The notes beneath the pieces are model-generated. The model made no database searches. It saw only the letters and a list, made by a program, of their open reading frames with translations, and was not told where the DNA came from. From the NCBI RefSeq assembly GCF_004361815.1, contig NZ_SNWA01000002.1:2046001-2110000 (forward strand): DNA of 64,000 nt, in the 5' to 3' direction. Positions 8,592-17,864 of the stretch are shown here, one piece after another; within the stretch, counting starts at the first letter, position 1, and each line of letters opens with the position of its first letter. Origin of the DNA: Paraburkholderia sp. BL10I2N1 (lineage in GTDB: Bacteria > Pseudomonadota > Gammaproteobacteria > Burkholderiales > Burkholderiaceae). Made by a program: the position numbers and the translations under genes.

Positions 8592-10217
8592 ATGTTCAGC
8601 AAGATCAAGGTCGCTTCCGGCCTGTTGTGTGTTCTCATCGCTTTCTGCGTGTTCCAACTGGTGACGGCGGGCCTGGGATTCTGGTCGTTGACCCGCACGC
8701 ATGACGACGTCGGCGATCTGTCGAACGTCGCGCTGAAGCAGGTCGACGCGGTCAGCGAAACGACGCAGCATCTGATGGACGCGCGCATCAACCTGTCGCG
8801 TGCCGGCACGCGGATGGTGCGCGGCGGCGCCGAGCCGGCCGACATCGTTCAGCACGCGCGCGAGCAACTGACGGCGGCGGAACATTCATTCGAGGTGTTC
8901 ACGAACGCGCCGAAGATGAACGACGAAAACAGCGCCCGCGCGGCGGCGCTCACCGAGCGATATCGCAAGCTGCACACAGCGCTCGGCGAACTCGTGCAAT
9001 ACCTCGACGCCGGCAACATTCAGGCCTTTCTCGACCAGCCGACCCAATCTCTCCAGGACGCCTATCTCGCGGAACAGCGCAATTTCGTGCAGTTCGGTGA
9101 TGCCGCAAGTCGCGCTTCGCTCGATTCGATCGACGGCCGCCTCGCGCTTTTTCGCAGCGTAGGGATTGCCATCATCGTGCTGCTGCTGGCTGGGACGATC
9201 GCGGTGTACGTCGCGTTGAAGCGAGGTGTGGTTGCGCCGCTCGAAGAAGCGGGGCGCCACTTCGATCGCATCGCGCAAGGACGTCTCGACCAGCCGATCG
9301 CCGAACGCGGCACGAACGAGATCGGCCATCTGTTTTCTGGCCTGGCCAGGATGCAGGCGAGCGTCGCACGTACCGTCAAGACCGTGCGCGAGTCCGCCGA
9401 TTCGATCTACATCGGCGCCGACGAAATTGCGACGGGCAATGCGGATCTGTCAGCGCGCACCGAAAATCAGGCCGCCTCACTTGAGGAAACCGCTTCGAGC
9501 ATGGAAGAGCTGACCGCTGCCGTCCGTCAGAACGCCGGGCACGCACGCGAAGCGAACGCCCTGGCGGAAACGGCGCTCGATGCGACTTCCCGTGGCAGCG
9601 ACGTGGTGAACGAAGTGGTCGAGAAGATGCGCGGTATCGCGCAAAGCTCGGACAAGATCGCGGAAATTATCAGCGTGATCGACGGCATCGCGTTCCAGAC
9701 CAACATCCTCGCGTTGAACGCTGCCGTTGAAGCGGCGCGCGCCGGCGAGCAGGGGCGCGGATTTGCGGTGGTGGCGGGCGAAGTGCGCGGTCTCGCCCAG
9801 CGCAGCGCGCAGTCGGCGAAGGAGATCAAGACGCTCATCAGCGAGTCGGTCGCGGAGATTCAGGGCGGCTCGGAACTCGTTGAACGTGCAGGCGACGCGA
9901 TGCGCAATGTGTCCGGGTCGATTTCGCGCGTCACCCAGATGATGGCGGAGATCAGTGCATCGTCGTCGGAGCAGAGCACGGGTATCGAGCAGGTCAATCA
10001 GGCCGTGGTGCAGATGGATCAGATGACGCAGCAGAACGCGGCGCTGGTTGAAGAGGCTGCGGCCGCTGCGGCTTCGCTCCACGAACAGACGCAGCAGCTG
10101 AAGCAGGCGGTTTCCTCTTTCGAGATTTCGGATGCCGTGCTCGTGGCCGGGCTGCGTGGCGGAGTGTATTCCGGCCAGCATGCTTCGGGAGCGTTCGCTG
10201 GGATGTCCGCGCTTTGA
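8592..10217 (+). CDS. Methyl-accepting chemotaxis protein (Tar-like, four-helix-bundle sensor)
   Basis: A 541-residue chemoreceptor. The first membrane helix is at about residues 8-31, followed by a periplasmic helical domain of about 155 residues, a second helix (GIAIIVLLLAGTIAVYVAL), HAMP, and a cytoplasmic signalling domain. The highly conserved hairpin tip appears in [23 protein letters not shown] and RGFAVVAGEVRGLAQRSA, where CheA and CheW bind. There is no C-terminal NWETF-type CheR/CheB tether. ATG 8592 is chosen over the GTG at 8583 by comparison with the usual MFSKIK start of related receptors. The ligand is unknown; proximity to the fucose operon might hint at sugar sensing but the two are separated by a convergent gene. 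Confidence 0.93.
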   Translation: MFSKIKVASGLLCVLIAFCVFQLVTAGLGFWSLTRTHDDVGDLSNVALKQVDAVSETTQHLMDARINLSRAGTRMVRGGAEPADIVQHAREQLTAAEHSFEVFTNAPKMNDENSARAAALTERYRKLHTALGELVQYLDAGNIQAFLDQPTQSLQDAYLAEQRNFVQFGDAASRASLDSIDGRLALFRSVGIAIIVLLLAGTIAVYVALKRGVVAPLEEAGRHFDRIAQGRLDQPIAERGTNEIGHLFSGLARMQASVARTVKTVRESADSIYIGADEIATGNADLSARTENQAASLEETASSMEELTAAVRQNAGHAREANALAETALDATSRGSDVVNEVVEKMRGIAQSSDKIAEIISVIDGIAFQTNILALNAAVEAARAGEQGRGFAVVAGEVRGLAQRSAQSAKEIKTLISESVAEIQGGSELVERAGDAMRNVSGSISRVTQMMAEISASSSEQSTGIEQVNQAVVQMDQMTQQNAALVEEAAAAAASLHEQTQQLKQAVSSFEISDAVLVAGLRGGVYSGQHASGAFAGMSAL

Positions 10218-10242
10218 CGCGTTGCGATTCGCTGGAATGCAG

Positions 10243-10267
10243 AAAAGCCCGCTTGCGCGGGCTTTTT
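10243..10267. terminator. Rho-independent terminator after the chemoreceptor gene
   Basis: Perfect stem AAAAGCCCGC/GCGGGCTTTT with loop TTGC, followed by a T run on the plus strand and preceded by an A run, so it can act in both directions. It lies between the chemoreceptor stop (10217) and the convergent AGE-family gene end (10296). Confidence 0.9.
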
Positions 10268-10295
10268 GTTATCTGTCGCGAGCGTCGGCGCGCGT

Positions 10296-11393
10296 CTATG
10301 CCGGTAACGACGCGTATGCCGTAGCGAGATGGTAGGGCGTGGTCGAAGGCATCTCGGCACGCGTAATCTCGCCAGTGGCCGTCATGCTTTCGATCCATCC
10401 ATGCGGGCGCAGGAAGCGCGCGCGAAAACGCTCGATCTGCTGCGGCAAGGCGATGCGTGCGGCTTCGCTGGCGTGTGTGGCGAGCGCGCGCAGATATTCG
10501 GTCTGAGCCCAGATGCGCTGGGCGCTGTCCTTGATGGTTCCAGCCTCGTCGAGCGCGGCCGCCACGCCGCCCGTCGTCGGGTCGATACCATGCTGCTGCG
10601 CGAAGCTGAACGCGCGCGTCAGCGCTTCGTCGAGGCCTGACGTTCCCAGCAGGCCGGCCGCACGGCGCACCAGGTAGAACCATTCGAACTGGTGACCTGG
10701 TTCGAGGCGATTGTCGTCCGAGCCGAGCGGCAACTCGGCAATACAGCCTGTCGGCTGATGCATGAAGTTGCGCGCGACCACTTCAACGAGGCGCGTGAGT
10801 GCGTCGCCGAATGCACCATCCTGCGTCGCCTCGCGCGCGGCGAGCCACGCTTCGGTCAGATGCATCAGCGGGTTTTGCAGAGGCGTGCCGGTGACCGTGG
10901 AGAAATCCGCATCGAGCGACGCGTTGAGCAAGCCGTCGCGCGCGTTCGCAAAGCGTTCGGTGATGAGCGCGGACGTGTCGTACATCACGTCGAGTGCATC
11001 CTGATTGCCCGAGCGCGCGAAATATTCCGCGCAGGCAAACACGATGAACGCATGCGTGTACAGATCCTTTGAGGTATCGAGCGGCGCGCCTTCCGCATTG
11101 ACGCTAAAGAACCACCCGCCGTTCAGCGTGTCGTGAAAGTGGCTGAGTAGTGCATCGAACAGCGTATCGGCATGGGCGGCATCGCCCGCCCGCGAGAAAA
11201 CGAACAATTGTCGAGCGCAGGCCATCGCCCGATAGCGCACAACTGGGAGCGGCCGATGCACGCTGTCCACGGCTTCATACGGCAGATTTAACGCGGCGTT
11301 GAAACCCGGCCCTCGCCATAGCGGCAGAACAACCTGCGTGAAGTGTTCACGTAGCTCGGCGGCGAGGGTGGCCGTGGAAGCGGATGTATTCAT
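10296..11393 (-). CDS. AGE-family epimerase/isomerase (mannose isomerase-like)
   Basis: A 365-residue protein of the N-acylglucosamine 2-epimerase superfamily, (alpha/alpha)6 barrel. Recognisable family segments are GGWFFSVNAEGAP with DLYTHAFIVFACAEY, NPLMHLTEAWLAA and EPGHQFEWFYLVRRA, which carry the His/Glu residues used for proton transfer in mannose isomerases and YihS. It therefore probably interconverts aldo- and ketohexoses such as mannose and fructose; sugar specificity is an inference. The ATG is at 11393. It stands alone, convergent with the chemoreceptor gene. Confidence 0.83.
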   Translation of the reverse strand: MNTSASTATLAAELREHFTQVVLPLWRGPGFNAALNLPYEAVDSVHRPLPVVRYRAMACARQLFVFSRAGDAAHADTLFDALLSHFHDTLNGGWFFSVNAEGAPLDTSKDLYTHAFIVFACAEYFARSGNQDALDVMYDTSALITERFANARDGLLNASLDADFSTVTGTPLQNPLMHLTEAWLAAREATQDGAFGDALTRLVEVVARNFMHQPTGCIAELPLGSDDNRLEPGHQFEWFYLVRRAAGLLGTSGLDEALTRAFSFAQQHGIDPTTGGVAAALDEAGTIKDSAQRIWAQTEYLRALATHASEAARIALPQQIERFRARFLRPHGWIESMTATGEITRAEMPSTTPYHLATAYASLPA

Positions 11394-11886
11394 GCTGCGT
11401 GTACTTACTGATAGAAAAGGTCATCGGACAGGGCGACGACGCGGCCAGACGGCAACGACGGGCGGCCTGGAGCGATAGCGGGTTCCTGTGCGCGTCCAAG
11501 GATAAACCAGATTTTGTCGGCCGCACGGGATTTTGACCGCGGGTGAGCCAGGCGTTCTGTCATGCAGTTGCTCGATGGCTCATCAAAGTCGGACAACGTG
11601 ACGTTTGCGTTGCGCCAGGCGTCGACCACGGAATGCGTCGCAAGCCGCAAGCCGGAATTCGTTGCGGCGGTTCTGCTGGGCGCACGAGGACATCGCCAGG
11701 CCGACCGGACGTTATCGACCTGACGGCGCTGGAGCACGAGCAGCGTAGGCGCTTACATGAATTCCCGTCGGCGGCTGGGTGTGGCCATGAGACAATGATG
11801 TCTCGAAAAACGAAGATGGCATTTTGCAGCGGCGACCCGCGGCAGGCGACCGCTGTCTGACGACTACGACGACCGCTCCTTTCCCT
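11394..11886. other. Gene-poor interval between divergent genes
   Basis: About 490 bases separating the divergent AGE isomerase and a membrane protein gene. Promoters for both should lie here. A minus-strand frame (11405-11737) is open but shows no ribosome site and no recognisable domain; its last 35 codons read more like a real protein than the rest, so a gene remnant is conceivable. I see nothing else firm. Confidence 0.5.
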
Positions 11887-13278
11887 ATGGCAGATTCCGC
11901 AGCATCCCCGAATACCCGCGTGCCCCGCTCCCGTTCGACGAAGCAGCGCACGGCCACCGTCTCCACCGAAACTGAAAACAAGTTGGCCCGCGCCGCGCGC
12001 TCCGCGCAGCGGCTCGCGCAGCTGAGCGATGTGGCGCGCGACGGCAGCACGCTCGACCTGTTCCCCGACGATCCCACGCGCGCGACGCTGGAAGCCATGA
12101 CCATCGACGTGCGGCAAGGCACGCTGAGGGGCTTCGAATTGCCCGCGGAAGTGCTGGCGGCGGTGGGGCTGTCGGACGGAGGCGAGCCACTGCTGGAGGG
12201 GCAGGACGCGAAGCCTGCGCGACGCGTGACGCGTGCGGCAAAAGCAGGCGAGACGGCTTCGGCCTCGGTGCAGACGAGCGTGCTGGATGAGCGTGAGGAA
12301 CCGACACTGAGCGTAGCGAACGGCCCAGGCGCTGGAATGGGCGCGACGGCTGCGACGGCCATGCCGGCAACCGATGACGTCGCGGCGAAGGCGGCAGATG
12401 CAGCGCAAGGTGCGGACAGTGCACCGGCGAACACGGCAGCGGCCGGGCAGGAAGCCGCTGTAGCGGAGCCAGTTGACGCTTCCGCTTCGAGTGTGGCGGT
12501 CTCGCGGGTGGCTTCGGTCTTGCCCGCTGCGCCTTCGATGTCGTCTTCGGTGCTGCGCGGTGTCGCGGCTGCCCGCGCCAGCGACGCGGCCGCCTCGGCG
12601 CAATCCGCCACATCACAGCAGCGTTCTGCAACGAGCGTCGCAAAGACGGCTACGGCCTTGCGCGAAGCGACCGCGTCTGGAGACGCAATGGCCGCTGGCG
12701 ATGTGACCTCGAAGGGGTCGCCATTTGCAGGACGCGCGTCTGCTGCGCTATCGACTGACATGCCTGACTCGTCGGTCGCATCGGACGGCACGTCGGCGCG
12801 CCCTTATGTTGCTTCGCAACCGCAGCCGGCGACGCACGCGGCTCCGGAACTCGACCGTGCGCGGGCGACGGCCTTCGCTGATACCGTCGATGCGCTTTAC
12901 GGCGTGATTTCCGACCAGCGTCGCGCGGCGACCGATCACTCGCGGCGGATGAAGTGGATGCTGTCGATCGTCGTGGGGGCGCTGCTTGTGACGGTCGCGA
13001 TCGGCATCACGCAAACGATGCTTCTGATGCGTCTCACTCGCGAAACCACTGCGCAGCAGCAACGCATCGAGCAGATGATGCTGAACCAGCAAGCCACGTT
13101 GTCGACCCTTCTCGACACCGATTCGGCGACGTTCAGCGGACCTGCAATTGCACCGCCTTCGCCGGCGGCTCCGGCTCCGGCTCCTGCTGTCGCGCCTCGT
13201 CCTTCGGAGCAGCCGGCGGCGAAGCACGCGACGAAGTCCCGGCAGGCGCACAAAGCGAAACCTGCTACTCCACACTAA
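11887..13278 (+). CDS. Hypothetical Ala-rich membrane protein
   Basis: A 463-residue protein I do not recognise. The first ~90 residues are charged and partly conserved-looking (AQRLAQLSDVARDGSTLDLFPDD). A long low-complexity Ala/Ser/Val/Thr region follows (about 100-300), then a short helical segment (FADTVDALYGVISDQRRAATDHSRRMKW), one transmembrane helix near residues 357-381, a coiled-coil-like stretch (TAQQQRIEQMMLNQQ) and a Pro/Ala tail ending in Lys/His-rich residues. This layout suggests a bitopic inner-membrane protein with a disordered cytoplasmic part. Start ATG 11887 lacks a strong ribosome site; an in-frame TTG at 11824 is the alternative. Confidence 0.7.
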   Translation: MADSAASPNTRVPRSRSTKQRTATVSTETENKLARAARSAQRLAQLSDVARDGSTLDLFPDDPTRATLEAMTIDVRQGTLRGFELPAEVLAAVGLSDGGEPLLEGQDAKPARRVTRAAKAGETASASVQTSVLDEREEPTLSVANGPGAGMGATAATAMPATDDVAAKAADAAQGADSAPANTAAAGQEAAVAEPVDASASSVAVSRVASVLPAAPSMSSSVLRGVAAARASDAAASAQSATSQQRSATSVAKTATALREATASGDAMAAGDVTSKGSPFAGRASAALSTDMPDSSVASDGTSARPYVASQPQPATHAAPELDRARATAFADTVDALYGVISDQRRAATDHSRRMKWMLSIVVGALLVTVAIGITQTMLLMRLTRETTAQQQRIEQMMLNQQATLSTLLDTDSATFSGPAIAPPSPAAPAPAPAVAPRPSEQPAAKHATKSRQAHKAKPATPH

Positions 13279-13756
13279 GTGCGGCGGCGTAGGGGTGCGG
13301 ATATCCGCCAGCATGTTTCTACGCTGGCGGACACTTCACGCTGCGGGACTGCATCCCTCGCCCGGAAAGATCAGGCTCGCCTGACCTCGTCGACGAGTCA
13401 GCGTGCCGACGCCTTGTTCTCTTCGCGCTGATTGCTTCAGGGCTTGAAGCGGCCTTCCGCCCGCCTTACTGATCGCCTGCTTCAACCATCCCTTCAATGC
13501 GCTCGAACCGTTGCTCGCGCGCGGCGTCGACCATCGCGACCACGCAAAGAGCCATGCGGGCGGTCTCTATGCGTTCAATCCTTTCTGGCGACTCGGCGCT
13601 CGCTACCAGAGCCCTGTCATCACGTGATTTGCGCACAAAGAGGCCGCCTTGCGAGTTTCGCATTCCCTGGCAGCAGCTTATAGTAGAAGCGCGGCGTGTC
13701 AGCGGTGACGCGAGCCTTCTGCGTCAGGACGAACGAATTTGACGGGGGATGTTGCT
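13279..13756. other. Intergenic interval with hairpin and a doubtful small ORF
   Basis: About 480 bases. A perfect 9-bp inverted repeat, TCCGCCAGC/GCTGGCGGA at 13304-13331, follows the membrane protein gene and is terminator-like, but no T run follows. A minus-strand frame at 13466-13663 (65 codons, ATG start) has protein-like composition but a poorly placed ribosome site, so I do not call it as a gene. Confidence 0.5.
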
Positions 13757-14095
13757 ATGGCAGCAGCGCAGGGTTCAGCTTACGCGACGCAGTCACACAC
13801 GCCGGCATCACTGCGAGAGCTGGCCAGCTATCTCGAACTGGCGCTGGACGCCGGCCAGGCCGTCTTCGTGATGCGGTACGGGGAGAGTGAGCGCCTCGTG
13901 TACATCGGCAACCCTGAGGGCTCGCTGGACGAATTGTCCGGCAGCGGCACGGTCGCCGCCTCGCTCGCGGACGAGATGCTTATGCTGACGCAACCGGGTG
14001 TAAACCGGATAACCGCCGACGGCCAGACTTATCGCTTCAAGCGAACGCACAGGTATATTGGGGACTGCCAGGCCGTCGTATTTGCGCCGACGTGA
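13757..14095 (+). CDS. Small hypothetical protein
   Basis: A 112-residue cytoplasmic protein without a recognised domain. ATG 13757 is chosen because GGGGGA at 13743-13748 is well spaced; the in-frame TTG at 13739 lies upstream of that site. The sequence has a helical N-terminal half (SLRELASYLELALDAGQAVFVM) and a compact basic C-terminal segment (TADGQTYRFKRTHRYIG), suggesting a folded single-domain protein. There is no operon partner: it faces the phasin gene convergently and shares the terminator region between them. Confidence 0.65.
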   Translation: MAAAQGSAYATQSHTPASLRELASYLELALDAGQAVFVMRYGESERLVYIGNPEGSLDELSGSGTVAASLADEMLMLTQPGVNRITADGQTYRFKRTHRYIGDCQAVVFAPT

Positions 14096-14137
14096 CAAAA
14101 GCCGGCATTTCCGGACGTGAGCGCTTTTGCGGCCGGT

Positions 14138-14165
14138 AAAAAAATGCGAACCGAAGTTCGCATTT
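14138..14165 (-). terminator. Rho-independent terminator of the phasin gene
   Basis: On the minus strand the stem AAATGCGAAC/GTTCGCATTT encloses a TTCG loop, i.e. a C(UUCG)G tetraloop, followed by TTTTTTT. The stem is perfect over 10 bp. It lies 77 bases past the phasin stop and probably also bounds the convergent small gene ending at 14095. Confidence 0.92.
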
Positions 14166-14241
14166 GAGACATAACAAAGCCGGGTGGAAAACCGGCTACC
14201 AGGCGCGGCGCCAAACGCCGCGGCCCGGCGAAGAATCTCTA

Positions 14242-14733
14242 TCAGGCAGCCGATGCAGTCGCCACGAGCTGCTTTGCGGCCTTGTTCGCTGACTCGTAGG
14301 TCGCATTCATGGCGGAGAAGGCGGAATTCCACGCTGCAATTGCCCCTTCGCTTCCAGCCGGAGCGTTTTTCGCGAGGTTCTCGACGAAAGCCTGCCCATC
14401 CCGTTGGGATTGCTGGAACATCTCCGTGGCGGACTTCAGGAATTCGCCCTGCACGCCCGACACGATTTCGTGAACCTGACGGCCATACGCAGTCACTTTT
14501 TCCGCTACGGGTTGCGACAGGCTTGCGGGGAGCGCAAACAGTTCAGACGGGTTGCCGGCGGAGAACGCTTTCGTCAGGATTTCCTGATTTTCAGCCAGGG
14601 TGGCCTTGCCAGCTTGCATGTTGAGCGCGACCAGCTTTTCAACGCCTTCGAAGGCCTTGTTCGCAAAGCCAAAAAAAGTTTCCACGCCTGCTTGCTGCGC
14701 GGCGACCAACTGTTGGGGGGTAAGAGTGCTCAT
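14242..14733 (-). CDS. phaP: Phasin (polyhydroxyalkanoate granule-associated protein)
   Basis: A 163-residue phasin that coats poly-3-hydroxybutyrate granules. The start MSTLTPQQLVAAQQAG, the helical FFGFANKAFEGVEKLVALN segment, and amphipathic helices continuing through VAEKVTAYGRQVHEIVSGVQ and ATYESANKAAKQL match the betaproteobacterial phasin family. It has no signal peptide, as expected for a cytosolic granule protein. The ATG at 14733 (GGAG just upstream) is chosen although the frame stays open to 14844. It is monocistronic with its own terminator, and a TGC-rich palindrome about 90 bases upstream may be an operator. Confidence 0.93.
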   Translation of the reverse strand: MSTLTPQQLVAAQQAGVETFFGFANKAFEGVEKLVALNMQAGKATLAENQEILTKAFSAGNPSELFALPASLSQPVAEKVTAYGRQVHEIVSGVQGEFLKSATEMFQQSQRDGQAFVENLAKNAPAGSEGAIAAWNSAFSAMNATYESANKAAKQLVATASAA

Positions 14734-15214
14734 CACTGCTCCGGTAGGGGGTGAAGCGGCGGGTGCGAGAGGACTCTGACGAAGACAGAAGACACGCGCC
14801 GCGAGGGCCAAACGGGCCAATTGCTGCATTGCAACAAAACCCATTCTACGGGCGAATCCCCGGAAGTCAATCTATTTCATCAAGATACCGAAGCGGCGAC
14901 GATCGCTGTCAATCAGCAAACCTGACATCCCGGTAAGCGCAGACGGTCAGCGCGAGACGCACCCCGGCTGGCAGAGCGCACGATTCCTTTAGCGAAGATT
15001 AGGCTTGTGCGAAGTCAAATACATGACGCGGTTGGCGCAAACCGGTTGTGTACCTGAACTTAGGCCGTCGGGATGTGGCCACCTCATGGTGGCTCTTCAT
15101 ATGCGGTCTGAACGGTTCACAGATACATCGCGGCGGCATGGTGTGGAAGGGGTCAGAGTCGCGACCCGTGCGAGGGATAGAATTGCGGCTCGAACTACGC
15201 GGAGAACTGAGCCG
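14734..15214. other. Divergent intergenic region
   Basis: About 480 bases between phaP and the next plus-strand gene. It should hold both promoters and the TGC-rich palindrome at 14821-14834. Frames open here are extensions of the two flanking genes without ribosome sites. No RNA gene or further repeat was recognised. Confidence 0.5.
14821..14834. promoter_or_regulatory. TGC-rich inverted repeat upstream of phaP (possible PhaR site)
   Basis: TTGCTGCATTGCAA is an inverted repeat (TTGC...GCAA around TGCATT) 88 bases upstream of the phasin start. PhaR-type repressors of PHB granule genes are known to bind TGC-rich inverted repeats near phasin promoters; the match here is by inspection only. Confidence 0.4.
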
Positions 15215-15766
15215 ATGAAAGATGCATTTGAACGCCGCGCGTTGCTGTTGCACCTCGGAGAGGTAATCCAGGCAGTCAGCCGTCTGCTGAAATACGGCGA
15301 TACCCGTAAAACTGTGCACGAACTTTTGGCGGCGAACGATTCGCTGGGAAGCTTTCGGTTACTGACCCAGATTTCGCGGCACATGATGCCGACAGAGTTT
15401 GCACAGCGCGCTGCCGACGCTTTTCTGACGTGGCCGCAAGACTTGCTCGAATTCGAACTGGATCGCGAGGCTCTTGCCTCCGCAGTCCAGAGGAATCTAT
15501 ATGCCGGCAATCCAGCAGGATGGCGGGCGTACGTGGCAGATATGAGAAGGGAAGTGGTGTGGTTCGGTGTCGGCTTGTCACCGGCCCAATCCGCTGAAGA
15601 CGCGCGCGCCGACTCGATGGCCGAAGAGTCTGGAGTCCAACTGGCGAGCGAGGTGTCCAGCGTTGCCGATGTCGAGCGTACCGACGGCCAGGCCGCCGTC
15701 GCCCGGGACAGCGTTGAAACCAGCGATCGGATCTACCCGTCCTGGCCGTGGAAAGCTGTTGTTTAG
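15215..15766 (+). CDS. Hypothetical protein
   Basis: A 183-residue soluble protein with no domain I recognise. The frame is open from 15005, but ATG 15215 is preferred because GGAGA at 15201-15205 is well placed and codon use becomes protein-like only from there. The N-terminal two thirds are helical (FERRALLLHLGEVIQAVSRL, TQISRHMMPTEFAQRAADAF) and contain WPQDLLEFELDREALASAVQRN; the last 45 residues are acidic and low-complexity. No neighbour suggests a role. Confidence 0.65.
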   Translation: MKDAFERRALLLHLGEVIQAVSRLLKYGDTRKTVHELLAANDSLGSFRLLTQISRHMMPTEFAQRAADAFLTWPQDLLEFELDREALASAVQRNLYAGNPAGWRAYVADMRREVVWFGVGLSPAQSAEDARADSMAEESGVQLASEVSSVADVERTDGQAAVARDSVETSDRIYPSWPWKAVV

Positions 15767-16249
15767 GCCGCGAAACGCGGCAAGCGGTGGGAGGCGCGAT
15801 CTTTGAAACAGACTTTCGCGGGCGCCATGTGAAGACGCGGACGACGATCGCGCTTTGATCTGCCGCGATGAATTTCTGACGTTCCACGCAGCACAGGCAG
15901 TCAATTCACCGGTTCGATACGACCCCACGGGAGTTCGTTGAAGTCTCACGCACGCGACCTATAACAGAGGTTGCAGCGCGACACGTTATCTGCTCTGAGG
16001 CGCCACGCGACAGCCTGAGCAATCCTTCGCTGCGCCGCCAGCGCCCGCCCAAAATCGATGGGGCGTGTGCCTACTCATACTAATTACCAGGTAGGCCAGA
16101 TGCCGCTTATACACGGCCAGTCTGGCTGTTCCGCTCGCCGCGGCCGCATGCCTGTCCATTTCAGAGCGAGTACTACGGCGGGTATCCAGGTTTGCGAATT
16201 GCCGGGAAGAGGACCCGCGCAACTGGCATCAGATTCAAGGAGTCATGAC
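15767..16249. other. Intergenic interval without recognised gene
   Basis: About 480 bases. Several short frames are open on both strands but none has a ribosome site or domain. The last part must contain the promoter for the small secreted protein that starts at 16250. Confidence 0.5.
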
Positions 16250-16561
16250 ATGAAATCATATCTGGCATTGCCGTTCGCAAGCGTTTTGCTGTTTGCGATG
16301 GCCGGGCAGGTGAATGGGCAGGGACTTCAGCCGGATTCGCAGTGGTCCGCTCATGCGAGGATGCAGCAGAACGCCAACGAGTCTGCGCAAGCAGAGACCG
16401 ACATGTCGTTTGGTAACCTGGGGTGGAGCGCCAATGCGTCACGTCAATTCATGAAGGACACATCATATGGCGGCGTCGCCGCCGCGCATGGCGAGACGGG
16501 TGGTCCGGGCAACGCACACTGCTCTACCGGACCTCGATGCGACATCTTCTTTGGTCGGTGA
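16250..16561 (+). CDS. Small secreted hypothetical protein
   Basis: A 103-residue protein with a clear Sec signal peptide (MKSYLALPFASVLLFAMAG, cleavage expected after about residue 23). The mature part is short and Gln/Asn/Ser rich with SFGNLGWSANASRQFMKD and a two-cysteine tail (HCSTGPRCDIFFGR) that could form a disulphide in the periplasm. AAGGAG at 16237-16242 is seven bases before the ATG, so the start is secure. I do not recognise the family; the role is unknown. It is monocistronic. Confidence 0.7.
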   Translation: MKSYLALPFASVLLFAMAGQVNGQGLQPDSQWSAHARMQQNANESAQAETDMSFGNLGWSANASRQFMKDTSYGGVAAAHGETGGPGNAHCSTGPRCDIFFGR

Positions 16562-17082
16562 CGTTTTGCGGGGCAAGGCGGCCGCGCCGGAGGGCGCGCC
16601 GCCCTCATAGGTCTCATCGACACGCAAGCAGTACAAACAGAATCCCGGTCAGCGATTCGCACAAGCGTTCGAAACGTCGTGCTGTTTTATGGGACGTGGC
16701 GATCGGCCACGTGGAGTTAACCCGGGTATTCGCTGCGGGTGCTTGCTTGTAATTTCCATCGACGTTATAAATCCCAATAGTTGGAAAAATTAGAAGCATC
16801 TTTCTTCTTCCGCTGGGAGGCGTTCCTTCGGCGGCGAATTGATGGTCTGTATCGACGGCGTAAACGGAACATGAGCTTGCGCCTGTTGTCCGTAAGTCAT
16901 GCTGATGCCGGGAGCCGAAGCAGATCGGGGTTCACGTGCGTTTCGATGATCAGGCGGGCAATCACGTGCGGAACCGCGGCGGCGGTCGTGCCAATGGTGA
17001 GCGGTAGAGACTGGTTCGACAAAAGAAGAGAAGACAACAGGTCACGCATTGAATATAAACATTCAACACCGGAGACACCTTC
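16562..17082. other. Intergenic interval without convincing gene
   Basis: About 520 bases. Just after the secreted-protein gene there is a GC-rich imperfect hairpin (about 16576-16606) without a T run. A 158-codon plus-strand frame (16781-17257) overlaps the next gene and has shadow-like, Arg/Ser-rich composition, so it is not called. AT content rises near 16750-16800, where a promoter could sit. Confidence 0.45.
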
Positions 17083-17418
17083 ATGCGCGAAGTGCCAGAC
17101 GTTCAACGGTCGCTCTATACCCAGACTGAATCTGTTCCGCGCTTTGTTGCGCGCGATTCCAGCAATCCCGCCGCCGCGCTTGTTTATTGGCTTGGCGTGT
17201 CCGAACCATCGCGCGAAGACAGCTTCTTCGAGGCAATACAAAAGTTCGGCCCGCTGATGCAGTTGGTACTCCCCGACGAACGTCCCGGTGTTTTCGTCAA
17301 TCGCGGTGCGGTTCACGTGGTCCACAGCGGTGGAATCGTGAAGCGACTGGTGTTCAAGGACCTGTCGTCGCTGGATGTGCGATACGACGGTCCGTGTAGC
17401 GACCTTTGTGGCGGGTAG
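17083..17418 (+). CDS. Hypothetical protein
   Basis: A 111-residue protein of unknown function with a balanced composition (SNPAAALVYWLGVSEPSRED, FGPLMQLVLPDERPGVFVNR, RLVFKDLSSLDVRYDG). GGAG lies about 10 bases before the ATG. No signal peptide or membrane segment is visible. The downstream 400 bases hold no intact gene. Because an overlapping longer frame exists and I recognise no family, the call rests on composition and ribosome site alone. Confidence 0.5.
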   Translation: MREVPDVQRSLYTQTESVPRFVARDSSNPAAALVYWLGVSEPSREDSFFEAIQKFGPLMQLVLPDERPGVFVNRGAVHVVHSGGIVKRLVFKDLSSLDVRYDGPCSDLCGG

Positions 17419-17802
17419 GCAACGCCGTCTGCACCGCGGGTTCCAGCAGGTCGTCGTCGGCGGCCTGCGCCGTCGCTCCTATCGTCAGGTTGAAAGATCC
17501 AGATCCGGTCGTCAGGCGCTCCGGCGGGGACCATATCGCCTTCGCCCAGGTTGGAGGCATTTCCGCGCGACCGGTCAGCAACCGCTCCCTCAGACGCAGC
17601 CCTTTCCCCGACAAATTCGGACGAACGTACCGCAGCGCCTGTTCCGCTGAATGGGGATGGACCTATTTCCTTGTCTGAAGAAATCCCGCTCGATGCTGAT
17701 TCGCACTGGTTGTTGTATTGATGCAACGCACCATTGGCAGCCGTGGCCGTGTGACAACCTGCCACACTCAAATTAATGTTGCATTGCACTAGATTTTTAT
17801 CA
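17419..17802. other. Intergenic interval, possible gene remnant
   Basis: About 380 bases. A minus-strand frame (17354-17614) reads partly like protein (MPPTWAKAIWSPPERLTTGSG) but overlaps the preceding gene, lacks a ribosome site and matches no family I know. A decayed gene is possible; nothing firmer can be said. Confidence 0.35.
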
Positions 17803-17838
17803 GGGAAAACCCTATACTTCTATCTAAGGGAAAACCCT
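17803..17838. promoter_or_regulatory. Duplicated AGGGAAAACCCT motif upstream of a 52-codon gene
   Basis: Two identical copies of AGGGAAAACCCT lie at 17803-17814 and 17827-17838, 24 bases start to start (about two helical turns on the same face). Each has GGG/CCC arms around AAAA. The second copy ends 27 bases before the ATG at 17865. The arrangement looks like a paired regulator-binding site overlapping the promoter. The cognate protein is unknown. Confidence 0.6.
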
Positions 17839-17864
17839 GCATTTCTAATCAACCGGGAGTCGCC

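Noticed and set aside
11405..11737. 110-codon minus-strand frame
   Set aside because: No ribosome site and no domain; only its last part looks protein-like, so at most a remnant.
16781..17257. 158-codon plus-strand frame
   Set aside because: No ribosome site, shadow-like Arg/Ser composition, and it overlaps the better-supported gene at 17083.
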